Of a DNA stretch of 64,000 nt, positions 32,284-45,420 are shown one piece after another (positions within the stretch are counted from its first letter, which is position 1; every line of letters starts with the position of its first letter). Position numbers and translations under genes: made by a program. Below the pieces are notes generated by a model that was given only the letters and a program-made list of their open reading frames with translations, was not told the origin of the DNA and did no database searches. This DNA comes from Fagopyrum homotropicum. Its lineage: Eukaryota; Streptophyta; Magnoliopsida; Caryophyllales; Polygonaceae. Where the stretch lies: contig BSWB01000005.1 in NCBI GenBank assembly GCA_033239125.1, positions 49,088,993 through 49,152,992 on the forward strand, written 5' to 3'.

Positions 32284-33854
32284 AATAATCCCCCTAAAAA
32301 CAATTTTCGTCCCGAAACTTGCTAAACGTGAAACTCACTATCAACACATCTCAAAAACCTTATGGAATACATAACGTCAACTATCGTCCCTCAAATCCAA
32401 AGGTCACCCACATAACCACATCAATACCTCCCAAGGTAACCACACATACATATAAATAGCACACAGTACACGTCACATCACAAATCACATAAGCATAACC
32501 AAGGAAAGAGCCCGGGACTAACCCGACTGTCTTGTAGGTGTCACTAAGTCTACGCAAAACTCGGGATAGTTCCTCCGGATACTATCCTCGGTCTCCCACG
32601 TAGCCTCCTCGGCTCCTCATCTCGACCACTACACTCTCAACATCGGTATCTCCTTCGATCAAAGGCGTCTCGTACTACGCTCCAAAGCCGATATCGGAAA
32701 GTATGGTCCTGCTCGATCACTAGGTCCTCGTGGCTAATGTCGTGCCTTGGGTCGTGTATGTACTCTCTCAACTGAGATACATGAAATACCGGATAAATAC
32801 CCTCCAACCTCGGTGGCAATGCTAGCCTTTATGCCACCTCACCGACCCTCTCCAAGATCTCGAATGGACCGACATATCGGGGGCTTAACTTCCCCTTAAT
32901 GCCGAATCGCCTGACGCCCCAAGTCGGTGATACCCGCAACCAAACCTGTGCTCATATCCTGAAATCGAGGGGCCTACGCCTCCTATCCGCATACGACCTT
33001 TGACGACTCTGCACAACAGCCAACATCCTCTCTCGGATCAAAGCAACTCTAGCCATGTTGTCCCAAACATGATCTGGAGCTAATACACTCGAACTCCCCT
33101 GCTCATCCCAACATAATGGGGCACAACATCTCCGTCCATATAATGCCTCATACAGTGCCATTTCAATCGTCGCGTGCCAGCTGTTATTATACGAGAACTC
33201 CACCAACGGGAGGTGGTCTGGCCATAACTTCCCCCAATCTAGCACGCATGCTTGTAACATGTCCTCCAAGGTCTGAATAGTCCGGTCAAACTAGTTGTCG
33301 GACTATGGAAGGTATGCGGTGGTGAAATGAAGACTCGAACCTAGAGTGGCATGTACTTGCTGCCCAGACCTCGAGGTAAAATTCCCGTCCCTATTCGAGA
33401 TGATGGTCCTCGACACTCCTTGTAATCTCACGATTTGACGGGTAAACTCCTCGGCCAAACGACTCACCGGCCACGTTGCCACAATAGGGATGAAACGCGC
33501 AGTCTTCATCAACCGAACTACTATCACTCATATCACATCAAAGCTCCTACTCGGTCTCAGACTGATAACGAAATCCATGGATATGTCCTCACACTTCCAC
33601 TGCGGCGTGGGTAGTGGGTGAAGCTCTCCTCTGTGTCTCCGGTGCTCGATCTTGACCTGCTGACAGGTCGCGCATCGGGCCACATATCTAGCTACATCGG
33701 GCTTGAGTCCACCCAACCAATAAGATCTCCTAATATCCTGGTACATCTTACTCGTGCCTGGATGCACCGAGTAAGGTATAGAATGTGCCTCATGCAAAAT
33801 CCGCTCTCTCAACTCCTGGTCTGACGGTACAAAAATATGTCCTTGGCGTTTCAA
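32284..33854 (-). pseudogene. Element A integrase and chromodomain remnant
   Basis: The minus strand shows the polypurine tract next to the LTR (32286-32297), then upstream the integrase in pieces. The zinc and core region is 33854-33528 (HPGTSKMYQDIRRSYW, CATCQQVK, CEDISMDFV). Next come 33527-33303 (core), 33269-32952 (PLVEFSYNNSWHATI, EALYGRR) and 32819-32637 (GIYPVFHVSQLREY). A chromodomain-like EATWETEDSIRR is read in another frame near 32570-32610. Stops and frameshifts separate all parts. Confidence 0.85.
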
Positions 33855-35429
33855 TAACTCGTCTAGTCCTGTGGTAGACTGTGGTGCCTATCCTCGGGAC
33901 ATCCTGTCCCGGATCCTCATCAAAATGGGACATCCCTCCTACTTCTACCGGATCTCTCCGGATAGGTCAGGTAATATCTCTAACTCGGACAAACGACAGT
34001 CCGTATCCGGAAACAAAGTATCCAACTCCAACTCTATCAGATCCCTCTGTAACCGTGCCTGAACCGTAAGTCAAGCTATAGCCTCATCTTGAGGTTTCCT
34101 CCTACTTAAAGCATCGGCGACTACGTTTGCCTTCCCCGGATGGTACAAAATCTCCAAATCAAAGTCCTTAATCAGCTCTAACCATCTCCTCTAGTAGTAA
34201 TTCAACTCCAAGAGAGTGAATATGTACTGCAGACTCTTACGGTCTGTGAAGATCTAGCACGTGGCCCCGTACAAGTAATGCCGCAAGATCTTTAGGGCAT
34301 GAATCATTGCCACTAGCTCAAGATCATGGGTAGAGTAATTCTCCTTGTACGGCTTTAGCTGCCAAGAAGCGTACGCAATAACCTACCATTCTGCATCAAA
34401 ATGAACCACAAGCCTAGATTGGAGGCGTCACTATACACTACAAAATCCTCAACGCCCTCAGGCTGGGCTATCACTGGAGCGGAGGTCAACCTCATCTTCA
34501 GCTCCTCGAAGTTGGGCTGACCAAGCTCGGACCAAACAAACTTGGTAGACTTCCTCAACAAGGAAGTGAGGGGCCGTGCAATCACGGAGAAACCCTTAAC
34601 AAACCGGTTGTAGTATCCCACTAAGCCCAAGAAACTGCACACCTCCTAGACCGTCCTAGGAGGAGGCCATGAAGAAACGGACTCTATATTCACCGGGTCA
34701 ACCATGACACTCTTGGCAAAAACTATATGACCCAGGAATGCCACCTCAGACATCCAAAATTTGCACTTAGAGAGCTTTGCGTAAAGCTCTCTATCCTGAA
34801 GGACTCGTAGCACCGTCCTTAGGTGTCCCACAAGCTCCTCCATACTCTGAGAGTATACAAAGATATCGTAAATGAAGACTACTACAAACTAATCCAAGAA
34901 GTCGATGAAGATGCCGTTCATCAACTCCATGAAGACGGTGGGTGCATTCGTGAGCCCGAATGGCATCACGACAAACTCATAATGGCCGTATCTCGTTCTG
35001 AGTTCCGTCTTTAGCACGTCCTCCTCTCTTACCCTCAACTGGTGATATCGCCACCTCAAATCAATACATGAAAATACCGAGGCTCCTTGCAACTCTTGGA
35101 ACTGGTCCAGCAAATTGACAATATGCGGTAACGGGTATTTTTTCTTGATGGTGAATTTGTTCAACTCCTGGTAATTAATGCATAGCCTCAAAGATCCGTC
35201 ATTCTTCACGACGAAGAGGACTGGTGCATCCCAAGGCGAAACGCTCAGGCGTATGAAACCCCTCTCGGCTAACTCCTCGAGCTTCTTCCTCAGCTCCAAC
35301 ATCTGGATCGGCTCCATGCGGTATGGAGCCTTGGGATCGGCCTCGTTCCGGGATCCAACTCAATAGCAAAATCAACCCTCCTCTACGGTGGTAATTTGGG
35401 TGGCTCCCAAAAAACGTTCTCAAACTCAC
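33855..35429 (-). pseudogene. Element A RT and RNase H
   Basis: Minus-strand fragments in order. RT fingers and palm are 35317-34889 (GFIRLSVSPWDAPVLFV, KKYPLPHIVNLLDQF, YGHYEFVVMPFGLTNAP). Then 34843-34646 has the thumb (DRELYAKLSKCKFW), and 34642-34355 has the connection and RNase H start (FLGLVGYYNRFVKG, VVYSDASNLGLW). Further RNase H with YHPGKANVVADALSRR is near 34100-34160. The catalytic FIDD region near 34870 is interrupted. Inactive. Confidence 0.85.
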
Positions 35430-35960
35430 ATGCCATGGGAATCTCCTACAGCAACGGTCCCGCCTCCTCCTTCATGGCATAGCACCAGAACGCCTCGCAT
35501 CCCTGCCCGATAAGTCTCGCGGCTCGGACTGCGCTAATGACTGTACCGGCCTTTCCGAGGTCCCAACCTTGGAAAATCACCTCTTGCCCCGTCTATGTTG
35601 TGACTGTCACGGTCATCTGGTTGATATCCAAAACGGATCGGTGTTGGTCCATCTAGTCCATCCCTAGGATGTCTTCTTCATGCACTAGGTGCATGACATA
35701 GAAGTCATCTAATCAATCGCGGATCCCCACACAAATGGGACAACCGTGTACCTCTCGGGTACCACTAACCTTACCCCGTCGGGTAACCCTATAATGAAGG
35801 GTCTCCCCTCTACCGTAACTAAGGACAACCTAGCAACACAATCACCGGATATAAAGGAGTGCGTAGCACCCATATCAAATAAAACTCGGACCGGAAAACG
35901 TGAATCTAAATAGGACCTGTGGTTGCCAGTGCCATTGGATGACCAACACTCCTCAACTCA
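35430..35960 (-). pseudogene. Element A protease remnant
   Basis: The minus strand near 35840-35890 codes for a protease active-site block (VLFDMGATHSFISGD) and then GRPFIIGLPDGVR, matching the F protease (59871 on). DMGA in place of DTGA, and stops downstream, mark decay. Confidence 0.75.
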
Positions 35961-36169
35961 AATACCTTGTCATGTGTGCCTCTGGTCTCCTGGGTGCCTC
36001 CACCACGCCTCCTACCTCTACCCTGTCATTGGGAAGAACTTTGTTCCTGTGGATATCCCGGGGCCCTCTACTGGTGATGATTTTGTGTTTGACACTGGGG
36101 TAGCCTCTGTCCACCACTAGGAATGCTAATAGACGAAGCACCCTGTTGAGATGGTGGCGGACCCTAACG

Positions 36170-37424
36170 GAAAAAAGTGGCTCGGTGTCCAAGTCGGCCA
36201 CAAACATAACAAGTCATTGTCGTTCTCGGGCACGCAGCTCACATATGCCCGTACCCGCCGCAGTTGTAACACTACCGACCTCTATCTGATGCCTGCATAG
36301 ACTGCTGGGGTCCAAAATGTTCCTTCCCTAGGGCTCGTACTCCTGAACCGGATGGTACTGTCCTCTACCTCTTGTCCGGACCTCCGGACTGTGCCACTCT
36401 CCTAGACCCTAGTTGGTCTCTCTTGTATACGGAAGCTTGGTCCTGGTAATCCGCCAGGGAGTCACAGCGAAACCCTGCAAGATAGGAACGGGTGGATTCC
36501 CTCAGCCTCCTAGAAAACAAATAGACATGCTGGTCCGCCGGAGGTGCGGCGGGACCCAACAAGGCTAACTCCTCACGGAACCGCCTAATAGCCTCAATAA
36601 CCGGGACATCCTCAAATCCCGCCTCCAAGAAGTCTTACACTCGATGTCTCCTCAGTGAAGCCGGGCAAAAACTCTCTCTAACAGGCTCAGCAACTGATCC
36701 ATCCTAGTAACACTGCCTCGAACCGTCCTCCACCAGTACTGGGCTTGCTCCTTGAATAGTGTATGCGCTATCTCTACCTGTTTGTCTTCCGGGCAGCGGA
36801 TCGCCTCCAAGGCGGACTCCACGTTACCAATCCAGTGCTCAACCTCCAGCCCTACCTTCCCATAAAAGTAGGGCACATGCTGCTGGTTGAAAGCCTTCAA
36901 CCATGAATCTTGTCTCGGTGACCTCAACTTGTCTCTCGCCTTTACAACATCAGCAACTGGCCCGGGTGCCACTATCCCTAGTGCAACTATCTCTGGTACC
37001 GCTATCTCTGGTGCAGCTCTGACCTGAGTCACCCTCTGCGAGACCTCAGCTGATCTCGCAAGTGCACGTACAGGTACCGGTGGTGCGGGAGGTGGTGCTC
37101 CCATCCTAAACGCCTCCTTGACCCATTGAACATATTCTCTAAACCTCCAATCGATGCTCCCCTAGTCTCGGCGGATGAAGAACTATGTGTTCCAGACCTC
37201 AGAACGGTCCTCTCCCTAGCCTCGGGAATGATGCTCTCTGCGACATCCTCTATGGGAACCTCAATTGCTGGCAGATCCACCACTAGAGGGTCCGCAATGG
37301 GGATACGTCCCCGACCTCTCATGCCGGGAGGTCTCCCTACTCGTCCCCGCATCAAGACGGTAGTAGGTTTAAGGGGTCTACCCCTATCCGGTCCTACATA
37401 TGCAGTAGCTCTCGTGCGTGCCAT
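36170..37424 (-). pseudogene. Element A gag
   Basis: Starts at ATG 37424 (MARTRATAYVG, like F gag). The G/R/P-rich N-terminus shifts frame near 37100 into 37104-36652 (core: FYGKVGLEVEHWIGNVESAL, AQYWWRTVRGS), then again into 36628-36365 (FREELALLGPAAP, YLFSRRLRE). Two zinc-knuckle remnants are at about 36180-36290 (CYNCGGYGHM and CYVCGRLGHRATFF). Gag packages RNA. The same organisation is seen in F at 58444-59723. Confidence 0.85.
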
Positions 37425-37588
37425 ATGATATCATATTGCATATTTACATAAATATATGTAGGTTCTCAGCACGGTATGGATTGAAAAAGCGGCATAATAA
37501 ACATAGTCCAAAATTAAGGTATACAAGGTCCATCATCCTAAGGTCACATATACATAGCTATGTCTATACAAATCCAACAACATCCTAA

Positions 37589-37612
37589 GTCTATATATAT
37601 ATATATAGAACT

Positions 37613-37654
<42 letters not shown>
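37589..37654. repeat. (TA)n array in the leader of element A
   Basis: About 60 bp of alternating TA, briefly interrupted, between gag start and PBS. Element C has a longer array at the same place (46734-46906). Confidence 0.9.
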
Positions 37655-37656
<2 letters not shown>

Positions 37657-37831
37657 AATCCAATAAACTTCGTCACCGAGGTCCGTGGAAGGAGTGGTGG
37701 TCCCACACATTCTATCCCAAACCCGACTCATGCATATGATTTTGAAAATGAGAGGTCACAACCCGTGTGGGTTTTGTTTATTCCTCATTCGGCTTTTAGA
37801 AGATTACGAGTGCTATTATTGTCAACCTAGG

Positions 37832-37843
37832 ACCCTGATACCA
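37832..37843 (-). other. Element A primer-binding site
   Basis: The minus strand reads TGGTATCAGGGT, 10 of 12 matches to the initiator tRNA-Met type site, 3 bases from the LTR. Confidence 0.8.
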
Positions 37844-37846
37844 CTT

Positions 37847-39890
37847 TGTAATACCCCGAATCCGTGGGACTCGGGATGCTACGGGCGAGACCTCAGAATG
37901 GGATCCGACCCTTAGCCTAACAACAATTTCACCGGACCTTTTCAACAAGGCACAAATAAAGGCAAAACTCAAAAACATTTATAATGTATACGCGAGAATG
38001 GAATGTAAAAAAAATGGTGGAAACTCTGCCGAGTCCTCAAAACGACACAACTCTAAATACGTAAATCCAAACATACAACGTGACAACATAATCCAACAAC
38101 ATAAAAACATAAACCATCCCCGTCCAATAATGTACGGGGACACCCGGATGTCCACTCCTCCACCTCAATCGGCGGCATCACTAACATGCATGGCATCTAC
38201 AACAACCAGTTTAAAACCGTCAGCTAACAATTCCAATGTAAGATGAACGATAAGGCACAATCACATATAATAAAGTAAACACACAAACATGCTCACATAG
38301 AAGTCCGGTTATTATCTTTTATTTATGTTATTCCTTTACTATTTCTAATTATGTTGTGACACGGAAATCACGAGGATCCCGCCCTTGTCCCCTTTCACCA
38401 AAAAGGTTTGGACAGGATGCGAATCAACATCACCTGTTGGACTGGTCGCAAGGCACCTCCCAACCTCCATACTTTGGGCCGGACAAGCAATCACCGCCCG
38501 TTATCATACACTCGGGCCAAATATACAATAAACATGTCCACATCCTAATCCGGTTAAAAGTTACATCATAACAGTCAATATCAGTAACACACATCACCCA
38601 CACGTCACAACTCATATACGAAAAACTAGCTAAGTAAGTCCGTGGACTTACCTCGTCTCCAAGCTAACAATAATAAACGATCACACCTCTCCGAAGGAGA
38701 ACAATCACAACCTGATCCATAAGAGACACACATCATCATACTCTTATAGATACAAACTCGAGGTCTTCTAACCAACAACCGAACACAAGACCTAGCATCA
38801 AGTTAGAAACGATCCTAGACTCTAAGAGACCAAAAACTCGATAAGCATGGGAAAGGAAGCAACAACAACCCGCAACATAAACAAGGCTAGACACCACCCC
38901 CAAGCTGGAGTAAGGTCACAAGCTAGGAGAGACCATAAGGTCTTCACACACACAAGATCAACAATGAATCCATCGAGTTCTAAGGGCACCTAGGTTCACA
39001 ACCACTAGATGGCATCCTCATCTACCCTAGGTCCACCCTAAGCACGCTACTACCATGTATCAACCTCTAAACAAAGGAAGGAACCAAGCAAGAAGGAGGA
39101 GAGAAGCCTACTATTGAAAAAGCACAGCCGTGGAGTCAAGTTGGTGCCACTTGCGAAGCCCTGTCACCACCCTTGCAGCCCCTTGCCTCCTCCCATGCGG
39201 TGGCTCAAGTCGTCCCTGCAGTGGCCTAGGTCCGCTCCTGCGCCTGTGATGATCCACCCCCGCGGTCGAGCAGCAGAAGGTCGTCTTAGACGGTGGATCC
39301 TGGGCTCCAATGTCCTCCTCTTCTTGTTGGGTCTTCTCCAACCACCAACCACTAATCTTAGACTCCTCTCCACAACCTAAACGAGCTAATAACATACACA
39401 TGTAAAGGATTCAACAAGAACCCTCTTCTAGAGCTTCCTCCATAGCCATGGAGAAGAAGAGAAGAGGAAGAAGGGAAAACCGCTGGAAAGAAGATGAGGA
39501 TGAGAATGAAAGCTTATCACACTGAATCTGAAGTTCTCTCCTTGCTGGCCACCACAAGAGATCCAAAGAGAGAAATGAAGAAGGAAGCACAAGCGGAAGA
39601 GAGAGAAGTGCAAACCAACGTGAATGAGGAGAATGAGAGTAGAGAGAGAGAGAGAGAGAGAGAGAAGAATGCTGAAAAAGGTGGGAGGGGGACAAGGAGG
39701 CAGCTGACCTCTTGTCACCTCAAACTAGGAACGAGGGGTTGGAAAGCGAAAGGGAAAAATGAAGAGTCGGTACGGGATTTTAGAATAAATCCCGATACTT
39801 TGCACCCCGTGCCTGCGTGAAAACTAAGCCGCGCATGCGGGAAGATCGATAAACCTCTTGACAACCGGAATAAAAATTCCGGATGTTACA
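37847..39890 (-). repeat. Element A 5' LTR (2044 bp)
   Basis: TGTAATACCCCGAATCCG to GGATGTTACA; partner of the interrupted 3' LTR. It includes a GA/CT microsatellite (39637-39664) and a splice-donor-like AGGTAAGT complement (38646-38653). Confidence 0.93.
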
Positions 39891-39895
39891 CATCT

Positions 39896-40162
39896 CGTAT
39901 GAAGAACTCTTCCAGAAATTGATTAATAAGGAAGGTATGCTCAACCACAAGCCCAACACAGTGACCTTCCTGACCATTGTAAATGCTAACTATCACAAAA
40001 ACACCAATACAAGCTATCAGCCTCAATCCTCCTCAAGATCCAACAAACCACCATCTAAACCCTTACTTAAAAAGTATTAGTGGTGCAACATCAAGGAACA
40101 CACCCTCTCTCAATGCTTCAATAATTCAATGTCAACATCCATTTGTTTAACTACCTTCTTAT
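39896..40162 (+). pseudogene. Element D gag, second part
   Basis: Resumes D gag after element A: YEELFQKLINKEGML, then a linker, a stop, and a zinc-knuckle-like WCNIKEHTLSQCF. It is cut at 40162 by element C. The reading frame and copia gag features continue those at 18409-19018. Confidence 0.8.
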
Positions 40163-42268
40163 TGTAACACCCCAAATCCATGGGACTTCGAGTGTCACAT
40201 TGGGCTAGGATCTCGCAATGGATCCCGACCCTAGCCCGACAACAAGTTCACTAGATCTTACAACAAGGCACAGGTAGATTAAAACCAAATACATAAAAGT
40301 TGTATATGATACATCAGAAGAGTTTACAATCTCAGAGCCGAGTACAAAACATCAAACCACAACATCTGATACAAAAGATCCCATATCCCGCGCATCCTAA
40401 TGTACAGAAGTCCTCGGTTGGCCACACCATCTGTCACACCCTGCAGTCTTCCTAACCTGCAAATCATCTACAACACGGTATGAAACCGTTAGCTGCAGTA
40501 ATGAAAATCATGAAGGTAATAGCACAACCACACATCAACATCTCATACATACAATGCCACACACATTCATATTTAATCTTTCATTACGTTATTCCATTAC
40601 TAATTCAACTTCTTTTGTAACACGAGAAACCTAAAGAACCTCGTCCCTTTCCCCGTTAACACAAAGGGTTTGCATTGGGGGTGATCTTCACTCGTCCCCC
40701 TGTGTTACTGGCTTCCAGGCACCTCCTCCTAATTAGCAGGTGGAGACCGGTGGTTACCGCCCGTTATAATACACTTGGGCCAAATAAATGTAATAAATGG
40801 TCATCCTAGTCCGGTTTAGGTTATAAATGCACAATCATATGAACACACACAACCATCACAATCATACAATCCACAACTGCATGCTAAGTAAGTCTTATGG
40901 ACTTACCTGATATACTCGTAACCTGTACCACGTCACAGCTTCCCCTTGGGGAAGTAATCAATGCCTGCAATAGTAAGGCACACACAATCACATACTGCAA
41001 AGGTTAGGAGACTCGTCTCACTAATCACAACCAACCTATATCTCAAATGAAAACCTCAAATCCTCAACACATTCATAAATGCCTAAGGCATATCCTCGAC
41101 ATAACATCTCATCATACTTGTACACATACTAAACCTTAAAGCCAAAACCGATATTCATAACATCATCATGATCATCAACTCATTCTGACACCTAGCATGC
41201 ATCTAATCAGTATTCCTCAATCTCAAATTTAATCCTAATTTAATCAATTAACCTTTAATTAATTAATTAAATTTCACGAGAATAATGTTTTGCCCGTAGG
41301 CCATTTCTAAACCCACTTGTCATCAGATTTCATCAAACAAACAACCCATAAACACCAGAATAATATAATGATCATAATGGAATTTCTAATTATCCATTTT
41401 GAAAAGTCTAAGGTCAATTTAGGCCAAATCGCAGTACGGAAAACAAATAAATTCGTATCTTATTCGTTACTAACCCGATTGACGATCTGAAAGAAGATTC
41501 GGAATCACAACGACGCAGGCTACGAATGTACAACATCAAATTCACCGGAATCTGAGCGACGGAATTTTTTTTGGTGACATATATGCTCGACCAGGTCTTC
41601 ATCTGCTCGGAAATGCTGAAACTTTGTACCGATATGAAGAGAATGAAGAGAGGAATCCAAAAACTCAAACGGAATTGAAATCGGATTAGAAACGGAGAGT
41701 AGATCTGAGTTTGAAGTTTGAGAGAAATCAGAGCTTTTATGAGGAAATGTGAAAGGAAATGAATTAATAAACGATTTTCCGCTATTTATAGTGAAGTCGA
41801 TAATTATCCTTTAACCGATCCAATGGCGGGTTGAACCCCCTTCTCCAAACTTCTTGAAATTGGAACAATAAATCTTGAATATTGTAGGAATAATTATTCC
41901 ACAATTGCCTCGGAAAACGTGTATTCCTAAGCCGTCTTTCTTAGCCGTTAAGAACGAAATAGCGACTCTTTTGGTAGTTTGTCTTTCCATGTTATTTCAT
42001 AACTAGGACATGTCCGATGTCATGATCATTTCTCTCAACTGCATTTTTATTAATTGGAGCTCCCAAATGCTCCAAATAATACCGGAGGGTAAAAATAATT
42101 ACCCGGGGGAAAAAGTGAAAATTTCACCATAAGCCCAAAATTACGCCAAGATCATAACGGTGGGACTTATACTCAACACTTCCGCAATCTTCGCGAGTTA
42201 TATGTCAATTACTATCACGGATTAAGTTAATCAACATTAATTAGAATTCGGAAATCCTAGCTATTACA
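40163..42268 (-). repeat. Element C 3' LTR (2106 bp)
   Basis: TGTAACACCCCAAATCC to CTAGCTATTACA. The left half resembles A LTRs; the right half (from about 41225) resembles B LTRs. It has a splice-donor-like AGGTAAGT complement at 40901-40908 and a TATA-type CTATTTATAG near 41780. Confidence 0.92.
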
Positions 42269-42423
42269 TCACACACCCCTTAAGAAAAAGTTTCGTCCCA
42301 AAACTTGAACAAATCCCAAATCCTCTCGGACCCATACGCCGAGATATAGACACTCTCTCTATCGGAGGTATCACATCTCCGTTCAAACGTATCAACCTAT
42401 AACACTTTATAACCTCAAAACAC

Positions 42424-42700
42424 AGCATGGAGGAATCACCAACTCCAGCAACAAGATCATAACGCTATCCAAAGGCATAGAGGAAAAATCATCTCTAGCC
42501 AACTACTAACCACGTCACAAGGCATGGAGGAAATCCGTCTCCAGCCAATCGTACTCGTAACACAACTATGTGGAGGAAAACCGTCTCCACTCACACTATG
42601 TCCATCAATAATAGCATGGAGGAAAGAATCATCTCCAGCTAATCCTAAACATATTACAATAGCATGGAGGAAAGAACCATCTCCAGCTATACCTATATCG
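42424..42700. repeat. Minisatellite, six copies of a 45-50 bp unit, in C 3' region
   Basis: Units contain GCATGGAGGAAAGAATCATC and CTCCAGC. Copies begin near 42424, 42474, 42520, 42567, 42614 and 42662. It lies between the integrase end and the LTR. Confidence 0.85.
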
Positions 42701-42829
42701 TGGTAGCAAACAAGATCTAACAGAACAGATGCACATATCAAAGCTAGCACAAAAACACATCATATCACATAAGCACATAGCATACAAGCACTCACCAAAA
42801 CGGCACTAAGATCTACTCGTGGATCCTAC

Positions 42830-43640
42830 GGGTGCCTCTAACTCCGCATAGAACTCTGAATCGTTTCTCTGGATACTATCCTCTATCTCCCAGGTAGCCT
42901 CATCTTGTCCTCGTCTCGACCATTGTAACCTCATCATAGGAATATCCTTCGAATACAGGCGTCTCACACCTCTCTTTCTAGTACTACAAAAGGTTGTTCT
43001 GCAAAAGTATGGTCCGGCTCAACCCTTAGATCATCATAACTCACAATGTGCCTCATGTCTGGTATGTACTCCTTCAGTTGAGACACATGAAACATAGGGT
43101 GAACACCCTCTAACTTTGGTGGCAAAACCAATATGTGCACTGCTCTCCCAGCTCTATCCAGTATCTCGAAAGGATTGAGATGTCGGAGACTCAGCTTCCC
43201 CTTTATGCCATAATGTTTGACGCCTCGCGTCAGAGTTACTCTCAACCAAACATGAGCTCCTACCCTGAACTCTAGAGGTCGACGCCTCCTATCTGCATAC
43301 AACTTGTGGCGACTTTGTGCAGCCAGCATCCTCTCTCTGATCAGCGTTACTCGAGCCATATCATCCTGAATCTGTTCTGGCGCTATCCCACTGGTACTGC
43401 TAGGCTCCTCCCAACATAAAGGTGTATGACACCTATGTCTACACAACGCCTCATAGGGGCCATCCCTATAGATACATACCAACGGTGATGGTATAAGAAC
43501 TCAACGAGTGGGAGATAAATAGATCGTCCATGTTCCAAATCCATCCCACAAGCTCACAACATGTCCTTTACGGTTTAGAGGGTTCTCTCAAAATGACCGT
43601 TTGTCTGAGGTAAAACTTAATCATGATATGTGGATGCGTT
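42830..43640 (-). pseudogene. Element C integrase C-terminal region
   Basis: The open stretch 43482-42964 has MARVTLIRERMLAAQSRHK, RPLEFRVGAHVWLRV, NPFEILDRAG and PMFHVSQLKEYIPD, the post-catalytic part of gypsy integrase like that of A. A chromodomain-like remnant is expected near 42840-42960 but is not readable as one frame. No catalytic motif remains in frame. Confidence 0.8.
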
Positions 43641-45420
43641 CCCCAAGCAGTCTGAATCTGCTATCAAAACCTCAAAGTAAACCGTCTACTACAATCATAG
43701 TCGATTGTCCTCGGCACACTTATGGAGTCCCACCATCTGTCTAGTGTACTCCTTTGTTACTTCATTCACTGGCCACATCTCTCTATAGAGATGGAACGTG
43801 TCTCCTTCGTAAATATGTTACTAATAATCTAGATAACAACAAAACTCTTGCTGGGTCTTAATCCTATCACAAGTCCACAGAAAAGTCCTCTCACTTCCAC
43901 TACAGCATTGGTAGTGGATGAGCTCATCTCTAGGTCAGTAACACTTTAACCTGATTTACTACTCCGTGGTACCTCTTATTCATACATGGATGTACTAAAG
44001 AAGGTGTACTATGAGTGTGATGTAATCTTCTCCACTTGACTCCGCATAAGCGGTTATACTGATGCAGTTGCGGCGCCTCATACTCTTGTTTCATTAAAGA
44101 ATTGTAGTGCCTCGTCATGAGGAATCCTTCCATCAAGTTCCCTCAGGGTCAGGCAAGTCCCCTGTTTTTGTTGGACCTCATCCAACAAACCAGGTAAAAT
44201 CCCTAAACATGAAACTAACGTCCTTATCAGTAGTTGTAGGTCCAACTCCAACCAAGCTAGATCATTTTGAAACCGAGACTGTACAACAATTCCAACAATC
44301 GCCTTCTCTCGAGGCGTCTTCTTATTCAAGGCATCAATGACCACATTCTCCTTGCCAGAATGGTACAAATCTCAAGGTCAGCATCCTTGATCAACTCAAA
44401 CCATCGACGCTGGCAGTTATTCAACCTTTATTGCATAAAAATATGCTTCAACCTCCTATGATCTGTGAAACTCTGACACGAAATGTCACACAGGTATTGT
44501 CTTCAAATCTTGGAACTTGAACTACCACCACTAACTCGAAATCATGAGTCGGGCAGTTCTCCTCATACGTTCTCAGCACCGTAGTCACGTGATTCCCAGA
44601 ATCTTCTGATTATCACCGAATAGAAGCAGATGTCAAATGCTTCCTCTACTCTTCAGAGCTTTGACATACTACTTCAACAACATAATTATGGTGGTCTTCC
44701 TCAGAAGACTCGTAAATGGATGCACAATCACATAGAATCCTTCCTCAAAGCGTTGGTAGCAATCGGTTGGGCCGAGAACTACGCATTCCCTTAATGTTCA
44801 TCAGTATCATCCATAAGACTTCATACTTACTCCTCGTCACATCAATCATGATCCTACTGGCGGAACAACATGACCTTGAAGGTTACTTCTGGCATCTCTA
44901 TTCACATTTAGGGAGCATAGCACACTGGCTTCTATCCCTCGGATTCTGCAAAACCTTCCTCAAATAACCGGTACGTTCCTCTCCATTGTGAGAGTACACC
45001 AAACGTCATCAATAAGGTCTACCACCAACTGAGCAAGGAAGTAGATGAAGACATTGTTCATCAACTCCTATAACGACTACTAGGACGTTCCTTAACTCAG
45101 ATGACAACACTACAACTCGTAATGTCCATAGCGGGTATGGAATGTTGTCCTATGCCCATGCTGCTCTCTCATCCTTAGCTGATGATATCCTAAGCATACG
45201 GACACAATTGCTTCTCTTAGTTGATCCAACAAGTCGTCCATACGTAGCAAATAACATGCTAGGGCGAACGAAGCCCGTCTCAATCCACTCTTCAAATTGC
45301 TTCTTCAATTTCTAACAACTCAACAAGCCATATACCTCATAGGCCTTCTCCCAACCAGACTTGTACCATATTTCAACACAACATCAAAGTCCTCACTCCA
45401 CTGAGGCAATAGATTAGACG
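43641..45420 (-). pseudogene. Element C RT, RNase H and integrase core, badly decayed
   Basis: Only scattered islands can be read on the minus strand: YHSGKENVVIDALNKK (44368-44078), the RNase H to integrase linker; RT phrases MDDLLDQLREAI, GYHQLRMREQ and RYGHYEL (45295-45110). Between them the frame is lost. The order agrees with a gypsy pol. Confidence 0.7.

Larger units (their letters stand above)
19019..39890 (-). mobile_element. Element A: Ty3/gypsy (Tekay-like), split by Athila1
   Basis: Inserted in D gag with TSD CATCT (19014-19018 and 39891-39895). The LTRs are 19019-19290 plus 30672-32283 (3' LTR, interrupted) and 37847-39890 (5' LTR). Internal order on the minus strand is PBS, gag with two zinc knuckles, protease, RT, RNase H, integrase and a chromodomain remnant. 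All coding parts have many stops and frameshifts. Without Athila1 and its TSD copy it is about 9.5 kb. C and F are relatives by gag and LTR resemblance. Confidence 0.93.
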
